Positions 1 through 9,087 of a DNA stretch of 64,000 nt are shown here, one piece after another; within the stretch, counting starts at the first letter, position 1, and the number at the start of each line of letters is the position of its first letter. The notes beneath the pieces are model-generated. The model saw nothing but the letters and a program-made list of their open reading frames with translations, was not told where the DNA came from and searched no databases. The position numbers were made by a program, and so were the translations under genes. Source of the DNA: Myxococcales bacterium (GTDB lineage Bacteria > Myxococcota_A > Polyangia > Polyangiales > Polyangiaceae). The stretch is from NCBI GenBank assembly GCA_016712525.1, contig JADJQX010000007.1:620001-684000 (forward strand), read 5' to 3'.

Positions 1-1863
1 GGTCGTCACGATGTGGACCGTCCCCGGTGCGCCGTTCCCGCCGACCTGGGACCCGGGCTCGCCGGGCGGCCAAGGATCGACGACACCGGCCTTCTTGGCG
101 GGATCGAGCTGCACGGCGAGCTCGAACCGGGGTTTCCCGTCGGGCCCCGTGTCCCAGGAGGCTCCTGCCGGGACGACCGCGCGTTTGGGGGCGAACCCCT
201 CGGCGGTCGCGACGAACTCGAGGCGGCCGACGGGCATGCGCTCGACGTCTGCCGGGGCCTGCCCGACGCGCCACAGCACCTCGGCCCCCGTGGGCACGTC
301 GGCCGCGACGACCGTGGCCTTGCACTTGGGTGCGGCGGGCTGAGCGCTTGGCTGGGCCGATGCCGACGTGACGGGTTGTGTATGGCTCTTGCCTGAGAAA
401 AACTCGGGGAAGAACTTGTAGACGGCCGCGGCGCCGGCGGCGAGGGCGACGAGCGCCATGGCCCCGAGGGCGAGCGTGGTCCGGGGCGCGCGGGGGGGCT
501 CGAACGCGGGCGCTGCGCCGAGGGGCCCGGTGGGACGAGCGGCCTCGGGAGCGGCCGTCGCGGCCGGGCTCCCCGCCTTCGCGGGCGCCACCGCCGGCCT
601 TGGAGGATCGGCCGCGCGGGTGACCGCGGGGAGGCGCTTCGGCGCGGGCTCGGGCTTCGCTTCTTTGGGTTTGTCTGGGAGCTTGCTGGTCGGGCCCTCG
701 TCAGGTTCGCGTTCGCGCGCGCCTTCGTCGTCAGCGAGGCCCAAGAGCTCGTCGACTCCGCCATCTGCGGGCTCGGGCTCGAGCGCGTCGGCGAGGCTGC
801 GCGGGCGCGCCTCGGCGGGGGGCATGGCGATCGGGTCGACCCCGAGCAAAGGCTCGCTCCCCGCCTCGGTCGCCGGCTTCCCGACGACGCTCTCGACGAG
901 CTTGGCGAGGTCTTTCGCTTCGGGGGGCGGCGGCGTGGGGTCGAGGCCTGCCATCGCCTTCAGGTCCCTCGACACGGCCTTGTCGTCTTTGACGTTCGAG
1001 ACCTCGAACGTCGCGAGCAGGTTGTCGACCTCGTCTCCTGCGAAGAGCGACTCGCCACCCGCCTCGGGCGCGCCTTCCGCCTTGGGCGGCGGAGGGGTGA
1101 GCACGCGGGGCTTCGGAGGTTGCACCTTCGGGAGCATCCCTCGCGCGGCGGGGGGAGGCGCCTCGGAGGCGACCTCGAGCGGCGCGGCCTCGGCGGCTTC
1201 GTCGGGCTCGGGCTCGGGCGCGGGGGCCTTGGGCGGGGTGGGCTTCGGGAGGCTCCCCGATGCACGCCGAACCACGGGCGGAGCGACCCGCGGGCTCTTC
1301 GGGACGTCTGCGCCGGGCACCTTCGCGCGCGTCCGGGCCTCGTCGTCGAAGGCCTCGTCACGCTCCGCGGGCGCCGGGGGTTTCGGCTCCTCGCGCCGAG
1401 GTGCCGGGGCCGCGTTCCTCCCCACACCTTGGGTGACACGCTTGACCTCGCGTGCGAGGCGGGCGAGGGCCCTCCGCCCGGCCGCTCGGTTCACCGGAAT
1501 GAGCGCGGACTCGACCTCGGTCGCGAGGCCGCGGAGGCCCGCTCCCGACTTTCGCCGTCCGGTCGCCGCGAGCGCCGGCGTCTGCGATCCGCTCGCCTCG
1601 AGGAGCCGCACGAGCAGCGCACGCGCCGAGGTCTCGGCGTCCTCTGCGGTCGCGTCGTCGCGCTTCGGCCGCACGAGGGCCACGGTGCCTTCGTCGCTGA
1701 TGAAGACGGACCTCGGGTCGATCGCCCCACCCGCGGCGTCGGCGCCGTCGACGATCTCGAGGACGAGGTAGCCGGCGAGCTCGGGGGCCAACGGCACCCG
1801 CTTCGCCGCGACGACGGCGAATACGTCTTCCAGTGTCACCGACGCGTCGAGCGCGCTTGCCAT
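1..1863 (-). CDS. PEGA-like single-pass membrane protein, partial at left edge
   Basis: The frame is open from the ATG at 1863 to the window edge (621 codons), so the C-terminus is missing. The first 140 or so residues are a compact alpha/beta domain I cannot name. A long Pro/Ala/Glu-rich linker of about 300 residues follows. A single transmembrane helix lies near residues 462-480. After it, a domain with Val-Pro-Thr-Gly-Ala-Glu, followed later by Glu-Gly-Phe-Ala-Pro, resembles PEGA surface domains. This suggests a cytoplasmic N-terminus, membrane anchor and exported C-terminus, a layout seen in myxobacterial kinases and pseudokinases. I see no kinase motifs (no VAIK, HRD or DFG), so the N-domain is not an active Hanks kinase. 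It lies 90 bp downstream of the Fic-like gene on the same strand and may be co-transcribed with it. Function unknown. Confidence 0.6.
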   Translation of the reverse strand, partial: MASALDASVTLEDVFAVVAAKRVPLAPELAGYLVLEIVDGADAAGGAIDPRSVFISDEGTVALVRPKRDDATAEDAETSARALLVRLLEASGSQTPALAATGRRKSGAGLRGLATEVESALIPVNRAAGRRALARLAREVKRVTQGVGRNAAPAPRREEPKPPAPAERDEAFDDEARTRAKVPGADVPKSPRVAPPVVRRASGSLPKPTPPKAPAPEPEPDEAAEAAPLEVASEAPPPAARGMLPKVQPPKPRVLTPPPPKAEGAPEAGGESLFAGDEVDNLLATFEVSNVKDDKAVSRDLKAMAGLDPTPPPPEAKDLAKLVESVVGKPATEAGSEPLLGVDPIAMPPAEARPRSLADALEPEPADGGVDELLGLADDEGAREREPDEGPTSKLPDKPKEAKPEPAPKRLPAVTRAADPPRPAVAPAKAGSPAATAAPEAARPTGPLGAAPAFEPPRAPRTTLALGAMALVALAAGAAAVYKFFPEFFSGKSHTQPVTSASAQPSAQPAAPKCKATVVAADVPTGAEVLWRVGQAPADVERMPVGRLEFVATAEGFAPKRAVVPAGASWDTGPDGKPRFELAVQLDPAKKAGVVDPWPPGEPGSQVGGNGAPGTVHIVTT

Positions 1864-1953
1864 CGCGGACCGATTGACCTCCGCGTGCCACCCTAGCAAA
1901 AGGCAGGGACGCGATTCAAAGTTCTCGGGGAATTCCCTCGTGGGGCGTCGGGG

Positions 1954-2781
1954 CTAACGCGCGCCGCGCCGCGACTCGTAGCCGTCGAGCAGCTTCTCGA
2001 CGGACGCGAGGTTGTTCTCCATCGCCTCGACGACGATCTGGTTCATCATCGCGCTCGAGCCCTTCAGCGCCTCGTAGTAGCGCTGGCGCTCGGTCGAGTG
2101 GACGATCGATGGCGGGAGCCCGGCGCGCAGGAGGAGCATGTTCATGAGCAGGCGCGCGACCTTGCCGCTGTCGGTCGTGAACGGGAAGACGCGCAAGAGG
2201 TCGTAGTGAGCGCGCGAGGCGATGCGGAGGGCGGAGCGAGCCTTCCGGGTCTCCGGATCGTTGAGCCAGTCGACGACCTGTCGCACCTTCGCCGGGATTT
2301 TGTCGGGCGCCGCGTACTCGTGGAAGTAGAGCCGGTGCTGGGGAATGTCTTTGCGGTACTTGACCGTCTTGATGTCCCCCTCTTCGGGGTGGAAGATGAG
2401 GTAAATCTTCTTGACGACATCGAGCGTGACAGGGAGGCGCTTGCGAAGGGCGAAGTCGCGGACGAACTCGAGCGCCTCGCGGTGCCGGCGGATCTCGTCG
2501 CAGATGGGTTGGAGGCTCGACTCGGGCACGACCACCGCGTTCGGGTCGAGCGCCATACGGAGCTCCTCTTGGGTGTAGACCGTGCCCTCGAGCGCGCTGT
2601 CGTGGTAGATCCACGACATGTCGAGCGCCTCGTGGTACTGGCGCTGAAAGTCGGGGTCGGCCGCCTGCAGCCGCTCGTCGAGCTTCTGGGCGCGCTCCTC
2701 CAGCGTGAGAGGCTTGGGCACCTCGGGCGGGGGGCTAATCGAGCGCTTCTTCGTCGAGGTCTTGGCGGTCTTCGCGGCCAT
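1954..2781 (-). CDS. Fic-fold protein with degenerate active-site motif
   Basis: 275 residues, ATG start at 2781. Active Fic proteins AMPylate targets using HPFx(D/E)GNGRxxR. Here the equivalent stretch at residues 199-210 reads FPFTTDSGKVAR: the catalytic His is Phe, the first GN pair is Asp-Ser, and the first Arg is Lys. The helices around it (HYDLLRV before, LLMNMLLLRAG after) still look like a Fic core. Residues 61-66 (DSALEG) resemble the class II inhibitory helix motif (S/T)xxxE(G/N), which supports the family call. The first 25 residues are basic and Ser/Thr/Pro-rich. By family knowledge loss of the His abolishes AMP transfer, so it may bind nucleotide or protein, or do other chemistry. 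No antitoxin-like partner is adjacent. Confidence 0.7.
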   Translation of the reverse strand: MAAKTAKTSTKKRSISPPPEVPKPLTLEERAQKLDERLQAADPDFQRQYHEALDMSWIYHDSALEGTVYTQEELRMALDPNAVVVPESSLQPICDEIRRHREALEFVRDFALRKRLPVTLDVVKKIYLIFHPEEGDIKTVKYRKDIPQHRLYFHEYAAPDKIPAKVRQVVDWLNDPETRKARSALRIASRAHYDLLRVFPFTTDSGKVARLLMNMLLLRAGLPPSIVHSTERQRYYEALKGSSAMMNQIVVEAMENNLASVEKLLDGYESRRGAR

Positions 2782-2870
2782 GGTGCTCCGAACGTTCCTC
2801 TCCCGTGCGAGGTCGCTGTCTCGTGGGATCGCTCCCGCGAGAGCCCCCTTCTCGGGCCCGTCGCACCCTA

Positions 2871-2889
2871 CTCGTTTCGCCGAAGCGAG
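2871..2889. repeat. Short inverted repeat between fic-like gene and recN
   Basis: A 9-nt arm (2871-2879) and its near-perfect complement (2881-2889, one G:T pair) flank one base. It lies in the 247-bp divergent gap between the Fic-like gene and recN. It could be an operator or a leader hairpin. I found no clear SOS box here, and the rest of the gap shows nothing I can name. Confidence 0.3.
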
Positions 2890-3028
2890 GTCAAGAAAAT
2901 GGCCGAATAGGTGAACGATTCTCTAGGGTTGCTTCACGGGGAGCGAGACGACGCGAGGGCCCTCGTCCGTGCCGTCGGGCCCGCGCAAGCCGTCGACAAG
3001 GGGGGGCCTGCGGGTGTAGCTGAACGCG

Positions 3029-4729
3029 ATGCTCCTCGAGCTCTCCGTCCAGAATCTCGTGCTCATCGAGCGCCTCTCGATCGAGCTCGGGCCAGGGTTC
3101 CACGTGCTCACGGGCGAGACCGGCGCGGGTAAGTCGATGCTCGTCGACGCTCTCGGCCTCGTGCTCGGAGGCCGAGCGAGCCCCGACCTCGTCCGAAAGG
3201 GCGAAAAAGAGGCCGAGGTCGAGGCTCGCTTCGAGCTGCCGGAGGGGTCGTCGGTGCGGGCGAAGCTCGAGGCGGCGGGGATCCCGTGCGACGGCGAGCT
3301 CGTCGTGCGGCGCGTGGTCGCGGCCGAGGGCCGGAGCCGCGCGTTCATGAACGGCCGCCTCTCGACCGCCGCGCAGCTCGCCGAGATCGGGCGCGAGCTC
3401 TGCGACATCTCGTCCCAGCACGAGAGCGTGAGCCTGACCGATCCGTCGAGCCACCTCGACTACCTCGACGCGTTCGGGAGCCTCGCCGAGCTTCGCCGCT
3501 CGCTCGCCGCAGGGTTCGCCGAGCTCGCCGCCGTCGTCCGTTCGATCGAGACCACGCGCGCGGCCGAGCGCTCCCGCAGCGAACGAGAGGACTTCCTCGC
3601 TTTCCAGGCCCGCGAGATCGACGATCTGGGCCCGGCGCTGGGCGAAGAGCACACCCTCGAGTCGGAGCGCGCGCGGCTCCGGCACGCCGAGAAGCTCTCC
3701 CACGCCACCCGGAGCGCCGCCGATCGGCTCTACGACGGCGAGAGCACGATCTGCGACGCCCTCGCGCGGATCGTCTCGGACCTCGAGCAAGCCGCCACGC
3801 TCGACCCGAGCCTCTCGCCCGTCGCCCGCGCCGTCGAGGCGGCGTCGGTCGAGCTGTCGGACGCGGCCCGGCAAATCTCTCGCTACGCCGAGTCCGTCGA
3901 GGAGAACCCGGAGCGGCTCGCCGAGCTCGAGGACCGGGTCTTTCGCTTGCAGAAGCTCTTACGGAAGCACGGGCCCGGCACCCAGGAGCTGCTCGCGTAC
4001 CGCGAAGAGCTCGCCCGCGAGCTCGACGCCATGGCCTCGGCTCAGAACCGGCTCGTGTCGCTCGAGGCCGACCGGGACGTCCGCCTCTCCGAGGTCGCGA
4101 AGGTGGCTCGCTCGCTCTCGAAGCGGCGCCGCGCCGCGGCCGAGAAGCTCGCCGACGCGATCGGGCGGGAGCTCGCGCAGCTCGGCATGGGGAGGGCGCG
4201 TGTGTCGGTGGATGTCACACCGATCCAGCCGGGGCAGGGGGACCCGCTCGTGGTCGACGGGGCGCGCCTGACCGAGTCGGGCGTCGACCGGGCCGAGCTG
4301 CTCATCGCCCCGAACAAGGGGGAGGACCCGAAGCCGCTCCGGAAAATCGCGAGCGGCGGAGAGCTGTCGCGCGCGCTCTTGGCCGTAAAAAAGGTGCTCG
4401 CCGAGAACGCGCCCGCGGGCCTCTACGTGTTCGACGAGGTCGACGCGGGCGTGAGCGGCGCCGTGGCCGAGGTCATCGGCCGCTCGATCGAGGACGTCGC
4501 TCGCCACCGCCAAGTGCTCTGCATCACGCACCTCCCGCAGATCGCGGCCCTCGCCGACGTCCACTTCTTGGTCGACAAGACCGAAGAGAAGGAGCGCACC
4601 TTGAGCCGTGTGCGGAGGCTCTCGGAGGCCGAGCGCGTGACCGAGATCGCCCGCATGATCGGCGGCGTCAAAGTGGGAGACGCGGCCAAGAAGGCCGCCC
4701 GAGAGCTGCTCGCGGCCAAGAAGAGCTGA
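3029..4729 (+). CDS. recN: DNA repair protein RecN
   Basis: 566 residues, usual for RecN, an SMC-like ATPase of double-strand-break repair acting on the nucleoid with RecA. The N-terminus matches the family: MLLELSVQNLVLIERL, then Walker A GETGAGKS near residues 30-37. A coiled-coil middle of about 250 residues follows. The C-terminal ATPase half has the ABC signature SGGELSR near 443-449 and Walker B YVFDEVDAGVSG near 465-476, then an ITHLPQIAA switch segment near 492-500. It is monocistronic and convergent with map across a short hairpin. In many bacteria recN is SOS-controlled, but I could not identify a LexA site upstream. Confidence 0.95.
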   Translation: MLLELSVQNLVLIERLSIELGPGFHVLTGETGAGKSMLVDALGLVLGGRASPDLVRKGEKEAEVEARFELPEGSSVRAKLEAAGIPCDGELVVRRVVAAEGRSRAFMNGRLSTAAQLAEIGRELCDISSQHESVSLTDPSSHLDYLDAFGSLAELRRSLAAGFAELAAVVRSIETTRAAERSRSEREDFLAFQAREIDDLGPALGEEHTLESERARLRHAEKLSHATRSAADRLYDGESTICDALARIVSDLEQAATLDPSLSPVARAVEAASVELSDAARQISRYAESVEENPERLAELEDRVFRLQKLLRKHGPGTQELLAYREELARELDAMASAQNRLVSLEADRDVRLSEVAKVARSLSKRRRAAAEKLADAIGRELAQLGMGRARVSVDVTPIQPGQGDPLVVDGARLTESGVDRAELLIAPNKGEDPKPLRKIASGGELSRALLAVKKVLAENAPAGLYVFDEVDAGVSGAVAEVIGRSIEDVARHRQVLCITHLPQIAALADVHFLVDKTEEKERTLSRVRRLSEAERVTEIARMIGGVKVGDAAKKAARELLAAKKS

Positions 4730-4743
4730 CGCCCGCGTCTCGC

Positions 4744-4772
4744 CACGCACGACCCTCGGCGGATCGTGCGTG
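4744..4772. terminator. Hairpin between convergent recN and map
   Basis: A perfect 9-bp stem (4744-4752 with 4764-4772) encloses an 11-nt loop. It sits between the stop codons of recN and map. There is no T tract on either strand, so intrinsic termination is uncertain; it may serve as a bidirectional 3'-end structure. Confidence 0.4.
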
Positions 4773-4820
4773 AAGGGGCTTATGTCGTGCCCCGCGGACC
4801 CGCGGACGTTGGCGTCCGAT

Positions 4821-5618
4821 TCAGAGGAGGACGAGCGCGACGTTCTCGGACGCGCGGAGGGGCTTCGAGCGGGTCGTGAGCACCTCGCAGCCGTCCTTCG
4901 TGACGACGAGGGTGTGCTCGAACTGCGCCGAGAGCTTTCCGTCGATCGTGCGCGCGGTCCACTTGTCCTTCGTGTCGACCTTCACCTCGAACCGGCCGAG
5001 GTTCACCATCGGCTCGATCGTGAAGGTCATGCCGGCCTTCATGCGCTCGCCGGTGCCACGTTTTCCGTAGTGTTTCACCTGCGGATCTTCGTGGAATTTC
5101 CGGCCGATGCCGTGACCGACGAAGTCCCGGACGACGCTGCAGCCTTGGGCTTCGGCGTACTCTTGGATGGCCGCGCCGATGTCGCCGAACCGGGCCCCCT
5201 CGCGCACCTCGGCGATGCCGAGCTCGAGCGCTTTGCGGGCCACCTCGGTGACGTGGCGTGCCTCGGGGCTCGGGGTGCCGACGTAGAACGTGGCCGACGT
5301 GTCGCCGTAGAAGCCCTTGTAGAGGGTCGTCACGTCGACGTTGACGATGTCGCCGTCCCGCAAGATCTCTTTGCCCGGGATGCCGTGGCAGACCACGTCG
5401 TTCACGGACGTGCACACGCTCTTCGGGAAACCCCGGTACTTGAGGGGAGCCGGGTACGCGCCCCGCTTCATCGTGTCCTCGTGCACGATGTCGTTGATGT
5501 CGTCGGTCGTCATGCCCGCTCGGAGCTTTTCGCCCACGAGGAGCAAGGTCTCGGCGGCCATTTGGCATGCGACGCGCAGGTCGTCGACTTCACGGGGGCT
5601 CTTGATTTCGATCGCCAC
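4821..5618 (-). CDS. map: Methionine aminopeptidase, type I
   Basis: 265 residues, GTG start at 5618. It removes the initiator Met from nascent proteins in the cytosol. All five metal ligands of the pita-bread fold are visible: D95 (NVDVTT), D106 (YGDTSATF), H169 (GHGIG), E202 (FTIEP) and E234 (QFEHT). H79 in CHGIPG is the expected substrate-side His. There is no N-terminal SH3-like or zinc-finger extension, so it is the short bacterial form. It stands apart from secY/infA here. It is preceded on the same strand by a lipoprotein gene 88 bp upstream. Confidence 0.95.
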   Translation of the reverse strand: MAIEIKSPREVDDLRVACQMAAETLLLVGEKLRAGMTTDDINDIVHEDTMKRGAYPAPLKYRGFPKSVCTSVNDVVCHGIPGKEILRDGDIVNVDVTTLYKGFYGDTSATFYVGTPSPEARHVTEVARKALELGIAEVREGARFGDIGAAIQEYAEAQGCSVVRDFVGHGIGRKFHEDPQVKHYGKRGTGERMKAGMTFTIEPMVNLGRFEVKVDTKDKWTARTIDGKLSAQFEHTLVVTKDGCEVLTTRSKPLRASENVALVLL

Positions 5619-5706
5619 GCGCGCCTCTTAGCACGTGAGACGAGCGCCGTCCTCGGGTTGCGAGCACGATTCGTGCGCCCCCCCGCGAGCTCGACGGTAG
5701 GGCGCC

Positions 5707-6291
5707 CTACTTGCCCTCGGCGAGGACGTTGGCGTCCGTCGCGGCGTCGGCCACTTCTTTGGTGTCGGGGGCGAAATGGAAGTGCATCTCGCTGTCACCG
5801 TCGGGCCGCACGAACGATTTGACGAACGCGACGAACCTCTTGCCCACGATGGCCGAGTCGAGGTTCTTCAGGATGCCCGCGGACGGGGCGTCGTGGGCCA
5901 CGTGGAGGTCGAACGTCTCGGCGGGGGGGTGCGGTCCCGCGAGCACCTTTTCGATCCGGCACCCGAGGACGAAGCTCGTGCCGCTCGACTCGCCCTTCGC
6001 CACGATCGTCGTGATCCTCACGCGCACGACGCCGTCGGACGTCTGCGCGCGCTCGAGGAAGAGGGGGTCGAACTTCGGCTGGTAGACGCGCTTCTCGCCC
6101 GTGATGCCCGCGGCGGCGGGCTCGATGCCGTCGTCGAACAGCGCCACGGAGTGGCCGAGGTAGGTCCCGATGGGTCCGCGTGGCTGAGTTTTTCCGCCAC
6201 ATGCGGAGAGCGCCCAGGACAGCGTCAGCGCCGCGAGGAGGCTCGTCGTGCGCGACAGCGACGTGGGCCTACGAAATGCACGGGATACCAT
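5707..6291 (-). CDS. Lipoprotein of unknown function
   Basis: 194 residues from the ATG at 6291, chosen because it gives a short Arg-rich n-region followed by a hydrophobic stretch and a lipobox ending LSAC. The frame continues 14 codons further upstream, but that start would bury the signal peptide. The mature part (about 160 residues) has no family I recognise; it contains alternating beta-type stretches (VRVRITTIV, RFVAFVKSF). It is divergent from the lipoprotein gene at 6465 across a 173-bp gap that may hold promoters for both. Confidence 0.6.
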   Translation of the reverse strand: MVSRAFRRPTSLSRTTSLLAALTLSWALSACGGKTQPRGPIGTYLGHSVALFDDGIEPAAAGITGEKRVYQPKFDPLFLERAQTSDGVVRVRITTIVAKGESSGTSFVLGCRIEKVLAGPHPPAETFDLHVAHDAPSAGILKNLDSAIVGKRFVAFVKSFVRPDGDSEMHFHFAPDTKEVADAATDANVLAEGK

Positions 6292-6464
6292 GGGAGGCGC
6301 ATCGTACTTCAAAACCCCTCGAGACCACGGCAAAAGTGCCGCGCCGCCTCGGTTCGTGGGCCGCCCTCGCGCGAGGCTTTCGTGGAGCCTTCGAGGGACC
6401 GTGACGTGCGCCTTCCTGTGCTCGTGCCGCTCTGGTAGCGTTCGCGCCGAGGAGATACGGCGCG

Positions 6465-7508
6465 ATGAAGCGAACGACAGGTCTTTGGGTCCATGGAATC
6501 TGCGCGACGGTCCTCGTCGCGCTCGGCGCGTGCACGCCCGCCAAGCCCGCCGAGTCGGCCGAGGCTCCTGCCGACGAGACTCCGGCCGAGGCGAGCTCGG
6601 GCTCGTCGGGTGGCTCCTCGGGCTCTTCGGGCTCGTCGGGTGGCTCCGGAGGGATCAACGTCCCCGGCCCCGTGATCCCCCCGTCGAAGGGTGGCTCGGG
6701 TGGGAACGCGCCCACGGGCGGCGGGCAGAAGGGCTCGCAGCCCGGCGAGGCGCCCAGCGCCCCGGGTGTCGCCACCATGCTCGACGGCGGTCTCCGCTGG
6801 GGCATGAGCAAAGAAGAGGTAGTGAAGGCGCATACGTCGGTCGGCGGAATTCTCTGGAAAGAGTACGACGCCAAGCTCGCGAAGACCTCGATCGGCCCGC
6901 AAATGAAGGCAATCGAACAAGAGCGCGACTCGGCGATGCGCGCCTTCGAGCGGACGTGGGTCGAGTTCGACGGGAACCCGACCGGCTACGACGCGACCGG
7001 GCTCAAGCCCGAGTACTCGTACCGGAACAAGGAGGCCCTCCTCCAGCTCACCCGCGGCGGGAAGACGCGCTACTTCTTCTTCATCCAGGGCCGCCTCTGG
7101 AAAATCTACGACGCCGTCCCCCTCGGGGACTCGGGTGCGTACGGAAAGACCTTCGCCGACGCCGTGAACACGATGAACGGCAAGCTCGGCGTGCAAGGCC
7201 GCATCGTCCCCCCCGACGCCGCCGCCGGGCGCGCGCACACGTTGGTCGATTGGCGGGATCAGAGCTCCCACATGCGCCTCGTCGATCGCTCCGGCGAGGG
7301 CGTGTGTGGGCTCGTGCTGGAGGACCTGTCGACGGTGAACAACCTCGCGAGCCTCCGGTCGGTCAAAGAGGGCAATCCGCTCGAGATCGACCCCACGATC
7401 GCGGCCGTCACGAAGGGCGACAACCGCACGGACCCGAACGCCGCGGGCGCCGCGGTGCAGCCGAAGGACCCCAAGAAGGACCCGAAGAAGCCCGCGCCGA
7501 AGAAATGA
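6465..7508 (+). CDS. Lipoprotein with Ser-Gly linker, unknown function
   Basis: 347 residues. The ATG at 6465 follows a purine-rich GAGGAGA ribosome site. The signal peptide ends LGAC, so the protein is predicted lipid-anchored. After the Cys comes a low-complexity Ala/Glu/Pro segment and then a Ser-Gly run (about residues 45-65, encoded by near-repeats of ggctcgtcgggt). The mature domain (about 105-315) begins GGLRWGMSKEEVV, a pattern often seen at the start of small envelope proteins, but I cannot assign it. It ends in a Lys/Pro-rich tail. A GC-rich hairpin follows the stop. Confidence 0.6.
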   Translation: MKRTTGLWVHGICATVLVALGACTPAKPAESAEAPADETPAEASSGSSGGSSGSSGSSGGSGGINVPGPVIPPSKGGSGGNAPTGGGQKGSQPGEAPSAPGVATMLDGGLRWGMSKEEVVKAHTSVGGILWKEYDAKLAKTSIGPQMKAIEQERDSAMRAFERTWVEFDGNPTGYDATGLKPEYSYRNKEALLQLTRGGKTRYFFFIQGRLWKIYDAVPLGDSGAYGKTFADAVNTMNGKLGVQGRIVPPDAAAGRAHTLVDWRDQSSHMRLVDRSGEGVCGLVLEDLSTVNNLASLRSVKEGNPLEIDPTIAAVTKGDNRTDPNAAGAAVQPKDPKKDPKKPAPKK

Positions 7509-7541
7509 CGCGCCGATAATCGGCGGACTTTCGGCAACTTG

Positions 7542-7580
7542 AGGCCCTTCTCCGCGCCGCGGGGAGGGGCCTTCGCTTCT
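7542..7580 (+). terminator. Probable intrinsic terminator after the Ser-Gly lipoprotein gene
   Basis: A 14-bp stem with two G:U pairs (7542-7555 with 7559-7572) and a 3-nt loop, followed by the T-rich but interrupted tail tcgcttct. It lies 33 bp after the stop at 7508 and before the NifU-like gene. Confidence 0.5.
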
Positions 7581-7599
7581 CGGGCCGGAGTTTGCTAAC

Positions 7600-7875
7600 G
7601 TGGGGACCGTGGAAGAAAAACTCGTGGCGCAGTGTCGCGATCTCGTGGCCCCCCTCGTCGAAGCCGACGGAGGTCACCTCTACCTGGTCGCGGCCACCCA
7701 AGACCTCGTCCACGTGCACCTCACGGGCACGTGCGCGGGGTGCCCGGGGGCCCAGATGACACGCGAGCGCCTCATCGAGCCCGTGGTGGCCAAGGTGGCC
7801 CCGAAGGCGGTCGTCAAGGTCACGACGGGCTTCTCGCCCCCCGAAGGAGCAAAGCGAGTGGAGAGGCCGGCCTAA
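7600..7875 (+). CDS. NifU C-terminal-domain Fe-S scaffold protein
   Basis: 91 residues, GTG start at 7600 (another in-frame GTG at 7609 is possible). The whole protein is a NifU-like domain: an LVAPLVEADGGHL segment, a beta strand VHVHLTG, then the cluster-binding pair C45-x-x-C48 in TCAGCPG, and a helix RERLIEPVV. Such stand-alone Nfu proteins carry and deliver iron-sulfur clusters in the cytosol. There is no other suf, isc or nif gene in the window. It is followed by the FHA genes on the same strand, but the 108-bp gap argues against a tight operon. Confidence 0.85.
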   Translation: MGTVEEKLVAQCRDLVAPLVEADGGHLYLVAATQDLVHVHLTGTCAGCPGAQMTRERLIEPVVAKVAPKAVVKVTTGFSPPEGAKRVERPA

Positions 7876-7983
7876 ACCGGTAACGCCGCAGCATCTTTGG
7901 GGCTTGCCAGGGGCAAGGCCTACGAGCGATGCTGACGATGAGAGACTTGGTCGATCGCGGCCCGCAGGGCGCGTGGAGGTGTC

Positions 7984-8871
7984 GTGGCGAGGTATCGGCT
8001 GCGCCTGTTGCTGCAAGAGTTCGATCTTCCGCGTGGGACCACGCTGATCGGACGCAGCTACGATTGCCACGTGACGATCGAGGATCCCCTCGTGTCGCGG
8101 CAGCACGCGCGCATCGAGGTCGACGGCGACGTGGTCACCGTGTTCGACCTGGGGAGCCGGAACGGCGTCAAGGTGAACGGCGCCGGGATTCGGGGCTCGC
8201 AGGTCCTCCGTCACGGGGACCGCCTCCGCATCGGTACCCAAGAGCTCGTCTTCACGCGCGTCGAGGCGAGGCCACCGGAACCATCGAGAACTACAGGGTT
8301 TTTGCAGCATTGCCATGTCTGCCGCATGCCCTATCCCCGCGAGGCGGGCGCCTGCCCGAGCTGTGGGGCCGTCGTCTCCGACGAAGAGACCAAGCTCGAC
8401 GTGAAGAGCGAGTCGGCCTGGACGTTCGAGCTTCAGGTGCAGGTGCTCGAGCGGGCCCTCGCGATGACCCGCCTCGACGACGCGAGCCGCATCCTTCGTC
8501 GCGCCAAAGAGCAGCTCGAAGAGTCGCTCGCGCGGCACGAGACCATCGACGCGAAGCAGCTCTCGCTCCTCGTGGTCGCCGCGCTCCGAACGAGCTTCCT
8601 CTCGCGCGACCCGGCGTGGGCGCTCTGGTCCGCGGAGATCTACCACCGGGTCTCGTTCGTCCCGACGGCCGAGGTGCTCGGGTGGTTCCAGCAGCTCTAC
8701 GGTCGTTTCGAGGAGCTCGAGGGGCCCATTCGAGCGCTCATCGAGCACCATCGGCAGCGCGCGCTGATGCTCACGCCGGACGAGACGTCCGTCTTGACCC
8801 GCCTCGAGTCCCTCACGCAGAAACAACCCGACGATCCCTTCGCCCAGACCCACGTGGGCAAGCCGTCCTGA
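7984..8871 (+). CDS. FHA-domain protein with zinc ribbon
   Basis: 295 residues; the GTG at 7984 sits 3 bases after a GGAGGT ribosome site. The FHA domain covers about residues 1-92, with the expected GRS (23-25), SRQH (38-41) and GSRNGVKVNG (57-66), so phosphothreonine binding is likely intact. A zinc-ribbon-like knuckle follows: C110-x2-C113 and C124-x2-C127. The last 160 residues are helical. FHA proteins read Ser/Thr kinase output; two such kinases are encoded in this window. The FHA and C-terminal domains resemble the next gene, which lacks the zinc ribbon, so the two arose by duplication. Confidence 0.85.
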   Translation: MARYRLRLLLQEFDLPRGTTLIGRSYDCHVTIEDPLVSRQHARIEVDGDVVTVFDLGSRNGVKVNGAGIRGSQVLRHGDRLRIGTQELVFTRVEARPPEPSRTTGFLQHCHVCRMPYPREAGACPSCGAVVSDEETKLDVKSESAWTFELQVQVLERALAMTRLDDASRILRRAKEQLEESLARHETIDAKQLSLLVVAALRTSFLSRDPAWALWSAEIYHRVSFVPTAEVLGWFQQLYGRFEELEGPIRALIEHHRQRALMLTPDETSVLTRLESLTQKQPDDPFAQTHVGKPS

Positions 8872-9087
8872 GCCTCGCTCGTCGGAGTCGGCGGGGAGGC
8901 TTCGAGCCACCGTGTCGATGACCCTCGGCCCCGTCGATACGTCGCTCGCTTGCCGCGCTCGCCCGAACAGGGTTAAACCTGCGTTTGGGAACGTGATACC
9001 GGTGCGAAACGCCCAGCGACCAGTGACTTTCGCGCCTCTCCCGGCTCGTGCGTCCTCCCGTGGGCAGCGCGTCGGCTCGGAGGGCGT

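Noticed and set aside
458..1771. Long plus-strand frame at the left edge
   Set aside because: Shadow of the minus-strand gene that is open to the window edge and has a membrane helix and PEGA-like domain.
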